64,000 nt of DNA from Ceratorhiza oryzae-sativae (taxonomy: Eukaryota; Basidiomycota; Agaricomycetes; Cantharellales; Ceratobasidiaceae): assembly GCA_030998015.1 (NCBI GenBank), contig JARWMV010000240.1, positions 1,178,001 to 1,242,000 of the forward strand, in the 5' to 3' direction. The notes under the pieces were generated by a model that was not told the DNA's origin, did no database searches, and was given only the letters and a program-made list of their open reading frames with translations. A program made the translations under genes and the position numbers. Positions 59,053 through 64,000 of this stretch are shown here, one piece after another (positions within the stretch are counted from its first letter, which is position 1; each line of letters begins with the position of its first letter).

Positions 59053-59666
59053 ATCATTCCATGAATTAAATACATAGCAGATCGATTTATGTATAAAACA
59101 TCTTTATGCTTAAGCCGGCTTGAAGTTCCCCCTTCCTGCTCACCTGCTCAGTTCACATGTGTCCTCGGAGCTTCCTCGCGTCTCCGTCGCTGGCTTGTCG
59201 AAGTGACTGCTGCGGAATCTGAGCATCCGAATAACCCCTAGGGTTTTGGCTGCCTTGAGAATTCTACGATAGTATAGATGCGGAAACTTCCTATGATAAG
59301 GCCCTCATCGGTACGCGGTTCGGTGCACCATCTACCCCGTCGGCCCGTCCATACCGATTTCAATGCAGAAATGTATCCACGTGAAAGCGACTGGACAATG
59401 AAGATCCCTTTCCCCATATACACGTCTTCTAGCCAGGTGAAGGCGTATTGGGCGACTTCTACGTTTTTGGCATGTAGTCACCGCAGTAAAATCTCGGTCG
59501 TACTCAGAGCTCTTGCCCGAAAGCTTACTTTGGCAACAGCAAGAATGATCGCGCACGTTATATCCCATGAAAACTCCTTGAGCTAATTTATAGATCATTC
59601 TTACGGGCCGGCCAATTGTATATAAACCCACCTCGCTATTGCTGAGGGCAGTCACAACGTGCAACA
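59053..59666. promoter_or_regulatory. Flank with TATA box of the first LPMO gene
   Basis: TATATAAA at 59619-59626, 41 bp before the start codon at 59667. The rest shows no supported gene. Confidence 0.5.
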
Positions 59667-60803
59667 ATGCTCAAGGCGATTTCCGTGCTCCTCACCGCTG
59701 CAACCACTGTCCTCGGACATGGCTACGTACAAGAAGTCAAGACTTCGGTGGGTCTATTCACGGGGTACCTTCCATACAGCGATCCGTATTACAATCCGCC
59801 GCCTCAGAGGATCATCCGCAAGATTCCGGGTTCGTTGAGTTACGGCTGTAGTTTTATCCAACGGTTAACTTTTCGAAGGAATGCAGGAAATGGCCCTGTT
59901 CAGGATGTGACCTTGATCGATCTCCAGTGCAATGGTTGGTCAGAAGGAGGTGTCGTGGGCTCCGCCCCTGCCCCCACTGTCGCAACGGCTGCCGCTGGGA
60001 CCCAAGTGTCTTTGTGAGAAAAAGTAGCAACCTTGCGAAGAAAGGATATGACGATGTTGAAACACTAGAAACTGGACGACTTGGCCTGACTCGCATGTAG
60101 GACCTATGATTACATACATGGCGAAGGCACCCTCAGATATTACCCAATGGAGTCCTGGAACTAGGTCTGTCTATTACTGAATCTCGGTTTCAAGGATGAC
60201 TAAAAACCATCCGATACAGCGCTGTCTGGTTCAAGGTCCACGAAGCAGGATATTCGAATGGCAAATGGGCTGCGACCGATGTATTGTTGGCTAACAAGGG
60301 CATCTACACTTTCACCATCCCAGCCTCGTTGAAGGCTGGCCAGTACCTCGTTAGGCGAGCTGAATTCGTAAAATTTCCACCTTTCCAACTAACTAATATT
60401 GTTGAGTAGGCATGAAATCATCGCTCTTCACGCTGGTGAGTGTCTACAATGCGGACGACCGTCGCGGAGTTGACGAACCATATTTGCAGCCTATGCATAC
60501 CCAGGGGCTCAGTTCTATCCGTCCTGTATTCAGCTCAGTGTCACTGGTTCGGGAACTAAGACAGGCCCATCCTCACTTGTGGCATTTCCAGGAGCTTATA
60601 CGCCGACCACCCCCGGAGTGCGTTTCTTCTGGTTCAGAGAATAAAATGATACTGACAAATAAACCCTATGCAGATTGTATTTGATGCATACAAGACACCT
60701 ATTAACTATCCTATCCGTAAGTTCAAACCAAAATCAGCAAAATCGATGGATGCTGAATACAAACACCTATCATCTAGCTGGACCCGCGGTGTGGACAGGC
60801 TAG
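59667..60803 (+). CDS. AA9 lytic polysaccharide monooxygenase, first copy
   Basis: Secreted copper enzyme that oxidatively cuts cellulose. Signal peptide [17 protein letters not shown] is followed by HGYVQEV, so His1 of the copper histidine brace is at the mature N-terminus. Spliced parts: [81 protein letters not shown] and [24 protein letters not shown] (second brace His). Then [17 protein letters not shown] holds the conserved Gln and Tyr region, followed by [28 protein letters not shown] and GPAVWTG. No CBM1. About eight exons. The intron after QYLVR uses a GC donor (AG|GCGAGC). Tandem with the next gene, 780 bp apart. Confidence 0.93.
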
Positions 60804-61583
60804 GGTTTGCTGGATCAGCTACGTATGATGTGTCCTGTTGATTTTTAAATATCGAATACCCTCTTGGTCTACCGCGTGAATGCCCTCTGTTCTTGGAAGG
60901 TTGCCAAGCTCTTGGCATACGCAAGAAAAATAAGAGAACGTGGGTGCAATGCCTTGTTCTAGTATCATCGTATGAAAGAAACTCTCAAATCAGCCGAGCA
61001 ATCAGGCTCACTAACAGAAAAGTACATCCAATTTCGCCTTTGACATATGAAGCTCTTCTTTCCTAATGTCCTCACGAAGCTTGCCCCAAAATGAAAGCAT
61101 GCGGATGGGTATCACTTGATACAAACTTGAAATTCCTAGTTGAAGCCAACCATTCGCCTGGCGGGATATTACCGTCGAATTAGGTCCCTAACAAGACCTT
61201 CAGTTTATCCCAGTTCGCCTCGGGCGCTATTAACCATCGTGTGCTCTATAAGTATTTCAGACGCTTCGTGATGATCATAATTGATTCTGCCGAACTGACG
61301 CCCTACATCCTACGCATAGATTTACTCCGTTTAGCCATCGGCCGGGAGACGAGGCATTTGAGCAATCTCCGCGGTCCAGACACATGTTTGCCAGTGATAC
61401 CGACATTTTGAGGAAATATTGAGAGGAGGGCATATGCCTATCAAGGAAAGAGAAGCTGCTCAACTTCTGCTGCATGTTCCGAAAGGGTTTACCGGCTCTG
61501 AGCAACAAAGGGTCGAACTAACCCAGGGGGAAGTATTTAAGTCGATTGGATGACCTCTACATTCAAACTCAACCCACTCAAGC
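60804..61583. promoter_or_regulatory. Spacer between the two LPMO genes
   Basis: 780 bp with no supported gene. TATTTAA at 61534-61540, 44 bp before the second LPMO start, is the likely TATA element. Confidence 0.45.
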
Positions 61584-62731
61584 ATGTTCACAACACTATC
61601 AATCCTGCTTGCTGCTGCAGTCAGTGTACTCGGCCACGGTTATGTTCAGGAAATCGTAACCTCGAACGGGACATATTCTGGCTTCTTGCCATGGAGCGAC
61701 CCATACTATCCCGTGACTCCTGAACGAATCGTTCGCAAGATTCCTGGTGCGCTATGTCAACGTTTCAGACAAGACTGAAGGATAACACTTACTTTGTGAT
61801 GACTCTAGGCAATTATCCCATCGAGGATCTCACTCTTGTTGACATCCAATGTAACGGCAAAATAGACTGGGGACAGATAGGATCGGCGCCCGCGCCGATC
61901 TACGGACTCGCAGCGGCTGGCACTAATGTCGCTCTGTAAGTTCTTAACTGCCGCCCGTTATGAAACGTTTCTTATAAAACCAATAATCAGAAACTGGACA
62001 GATTGGCCAGACTCTCATGCCGGTCCGATTATCACGTATATGGCCCGCTCACCGATCGATATTACAAAATGGATGCCAGGAACGGAGTGGGTGTTGCCAC
62101 GCAATCATCAGAGCTCTTCCATTCACTTAGCTTATCTTGTCTTAGTGCAGTATGGTTCAAGGTCGATGAATCTGGTCTTGTCAACGGAACTAAGTGGGCG
62201 GCAACGGACATCCTCAAGGCAAATAAGTCAATCTATACATTTAAGATCCCCGAATGGCTTCAGCCTGGCCAGTACATTGTTAGGTAAATTGAGGGTGTTC
62301 AAAGCTGTGGGTAAATTCCGACTGATGTTTGTGTAGACATGAGATCATTGCGCTTCATGGAGGTTAGTTTGGAGTCTCATACATTGGAAAACACCTAATC
62401 CATGTCCACCAACAGCCTTCAACTATCCTGGAGTTCAGGTATACCCATCGTGCATTCAGCTTCAGATCACAGGATCCGGAACCAAAATCCCGCCAGCCTC
62501 GGCTATGGTCGCTTTCCCTGGCGCATACACGCCAGAAACTCCCGGGGTGAGCCCTTGTGGAAGCTACTCATCTTCTCGAAAATGACTAATTGACTCGAAT
62601 ATTTAGATCGTGTATAATATGTACGGGGGCAACACAACATATCCCATCCGTATGCAATGTAGCTGTGGTTGATATCCCCAGACTGATCCACTCTATAAAT
62701 TATAGCTGGTCCGGCCATCTGGACACCTTGA
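61584..62731 (+). CDS. AA9 lytic polysaccharide monooxygenase, second copy
   Basis: Signal peptide MFTTLSILLAAAVSVLG then HGYVQEIVTSNGTYSGFLPW, with mature His1. Spliced parts: [106 protein letters not shown] (second His) and AFNYPGVQVYPSCIQLQITG. Then come [28 protein letters not shown] and GPAIWTP, stop TGA at 62729-62731. Intron positions match the first copy, so the pair arose by tandem duplication. Here the intron after QYIVR has a normal GT donor (GTAAATTG). No CBM1 or GPI-like tail. Confidence 0.93.
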
Positions 62732-63970
62732 GGGCGGGTTGAGCCTTACAGGGCTCCCAAGGTCGATGAGATCCAGGGTTGGGCTAGTATGGTTGGATAG
62801 GCTCCATGGTGACACGAGACCTTTTAAGTTTCAGTTACTAGCAACCTTATAGCTAGTAGGTAAGGTGACTCCTTCGTATGGGATGTTTTGATGTTTTGTT
62901 ACGCTTGCCGGATCAAATCTATTGGTCTTTGATTCAACTGTCAGAGTGCTGCTTGAACAATCCTATATCAGAATTTATAGGGACTGAGCTTCGATCCGGC
63001 CCCTATCTTGGAGTATACCTAAAGATCGTTCACCATCAAAAATTAACCTAATAACAGAACCCCCCCCCCCCACACACACAATTACACAATCGAATATTCC
63101 GATGCGCATAATTCATGAGAAAACTTGGGAGACCACGGATTTCAGCCCTGTGGCACACATAACTGCTCGGTGTGATTAACTCTTCTAAGGGGGACCCCCA
63201 ATCTTTTATCGTCTAAACCAGCTATAGTTATGCAGTGTTATCGTCTGAAGCTCCGTATGAATCTGGTTGGCAAACTATGTGGCGAAAGGAGGGACAATGA
63301 TTCTAGAAAGCCTTGGCGTCACTACTCTGAGCAGGCTGCCCGTTATCGACGTCTGCGGGCCCCACCAACGTTCACGGATACCAAGCCGTTTGGGTTGGTT
63401 CAAAATTGGTTGGCTGTGTATCAAGTCCTCCAGTCCTAAACCAGTACGAGCAAACATCTTCTGATTGATATCATCGTTGTATTCTGCTTTGGTGAACGAG
63501 GAATCGCTTCAGCTGGAGCCCCATACTATTCTAGGCATACATTCCGTACTCCACCGGTTGGCCTACTTCCGTCTGCCGGTTCAAGCGAGCATGAATCATC
63601 AGGTAACAGTCTCATCTCACCTGAAGTCTCTTGCAACGCCGGCTAGAAGTCTAACGAATCATGAAACTTGGAAGTCTTCCAGGGTAAGCTAGACGCCAAG
63701 ACAATACAAGTTGCGGGCTCACAGTTTCAAATATTGCGGGGACAAAGCCATAACCGGCTAGAGGTAAGCCTGGAAGATTCGAAATTCGTGCATAAGTGCA
63801 GACAACCTCGGTCGAGGGGATCGCCGAAGTTAGTTTAGGGCCGGGCGCCGCCGGTCCGAGACGACTGCCTTAACCGGTTCCCGGCAAATCGACGACACAC
63901 GCCTCTCGAGGGCCCCACATTCCCCAACGGTAATGCCCAAGCCAAAAACATAGCATAAAACATACAAAAG
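62732..63970. other. Intergenic, no gene seen
   Basis: Includes a C run followed by CACACACA at about 63059-63080. Open frames at 63230-63692 lack recognisable content. Confidence 0.4.
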
Positions 63971-64000
63971 ATGGCGTCTCGCTCGGTTGTTTCTCGCCAG
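63971..64000 (+). CDS. Possible start of a gene cut by the right edge
   Basis: ATG at 63971 in a good context (AAAAGATGGCG), giving MASRSVVSRQ before the window ends. Ser, Arg and hydrophobic residues without acids resemble a mitochondrial presequence, but ten residues prove nothing. Confidence 0.3.
   Translation, partial: MASRSVVSRQ

Noticed and set aside
18555..62731. Secondary-metabolite or cellulase gene cluster joining GH7, protease and LPMOs
   Set aside because: They are 30-40 kb apart with transposons and unrelated families between; no backbone synthase is present.
63059..63080. C run with CACACACA as a regulatory or telomeric repeat
   Set aside because: Simple microsatellite with no telomere-type unit and no neighbouring repeats.
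1..64000. tRNA, rRNA or CRISPR arrays
   Set aside because: No cloverleaf with matching A and B boxes, no rRNA core sequence and no regularly spaced short repeats were seen by eye; a tRNA scan could still find one.

Overview
The window looks like nuclear DNA of a filamentous basidiomycete, most likely an agaricomycete near Rhizoctonia/Ceratobasidium. The reasons are many short (about 45-70 nt) GT-AG introns with intron-rich genes, a GH7 cellobiohydrolase, AA9 lytic polysaccharide monooxygenases, a Zn2Cys6 regulator, a pepsin-like secreted protease, and expanded F-box and DUF7330-like families. The organism is inferred; no ribosomal RNA, tRNA or CRISPR was seen.

Layout. 0-9.4 kb: end of an unknown gene entering from the left, an unknown 484-residue protein with many Trp/Gly/Ala motifs (-), a Zn2Cys6 transcription factor (-) and, divergent from it, a C2H2 zinc-finger protein (+). 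9.4-12 kb: sparse DNA with a decayed WD40 remnant. 12-24.8 kb: an ACS-family MFS transporter (-), a four-helix membrane protein (+), a GH7 cellobiohydrolase (-), a broken inverted GH7 remnant (+), and a Lag1/TLC ceramide synthase (-).

25.9-48.3 kb is a fast-changing family region. It holds four genes of one family (DUF7330-like, each with four phase-0 exons and a PPPY motif at the start of exon 2), three F-box/leucine-rich-type genes of another family (two with frame breaks) and a fourth, disrupted F-box-like gene. Between DUF7330 copies 3 and 4 lies a TE island: a 195-bp TA-flanked MITE, then a Tc1/mariner-type DNA transposon (TA duplication, about 65-bp terminal inverted repeats, transposase with in-frame stops). 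Six solo LTRs sit inside that transposon. Five have exact 5-bp target duplications, the sixth differs at one base, and one LTR is nested inside another.

48.3-59.1 kb: a 1.05-kb near-perfect palindrome flanked by TA, a secreted aspartic protease (-), and a nearly intact non-LTR retrotransposon (+) with an 11-bp target duplication, ORF1 (CCHC knuckles plus a possible CUE-like C-terminus) and ORF2 (endonuclease, reverse transcriptase, RNase H), ORF2 being broken by one frameshift. 59.6-62.8 kb: two tandem AA9 LPMO genes (+). At the very right edge another gene seems to begin.

Functionally, the GH7 enzyme, the two LPMOs and the protease are secreted degradative enzymes of a plant-associated or saprotrophic fungus. 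They are not a tight cluster, and nothing in the sequence ties the two transcription factors to them.
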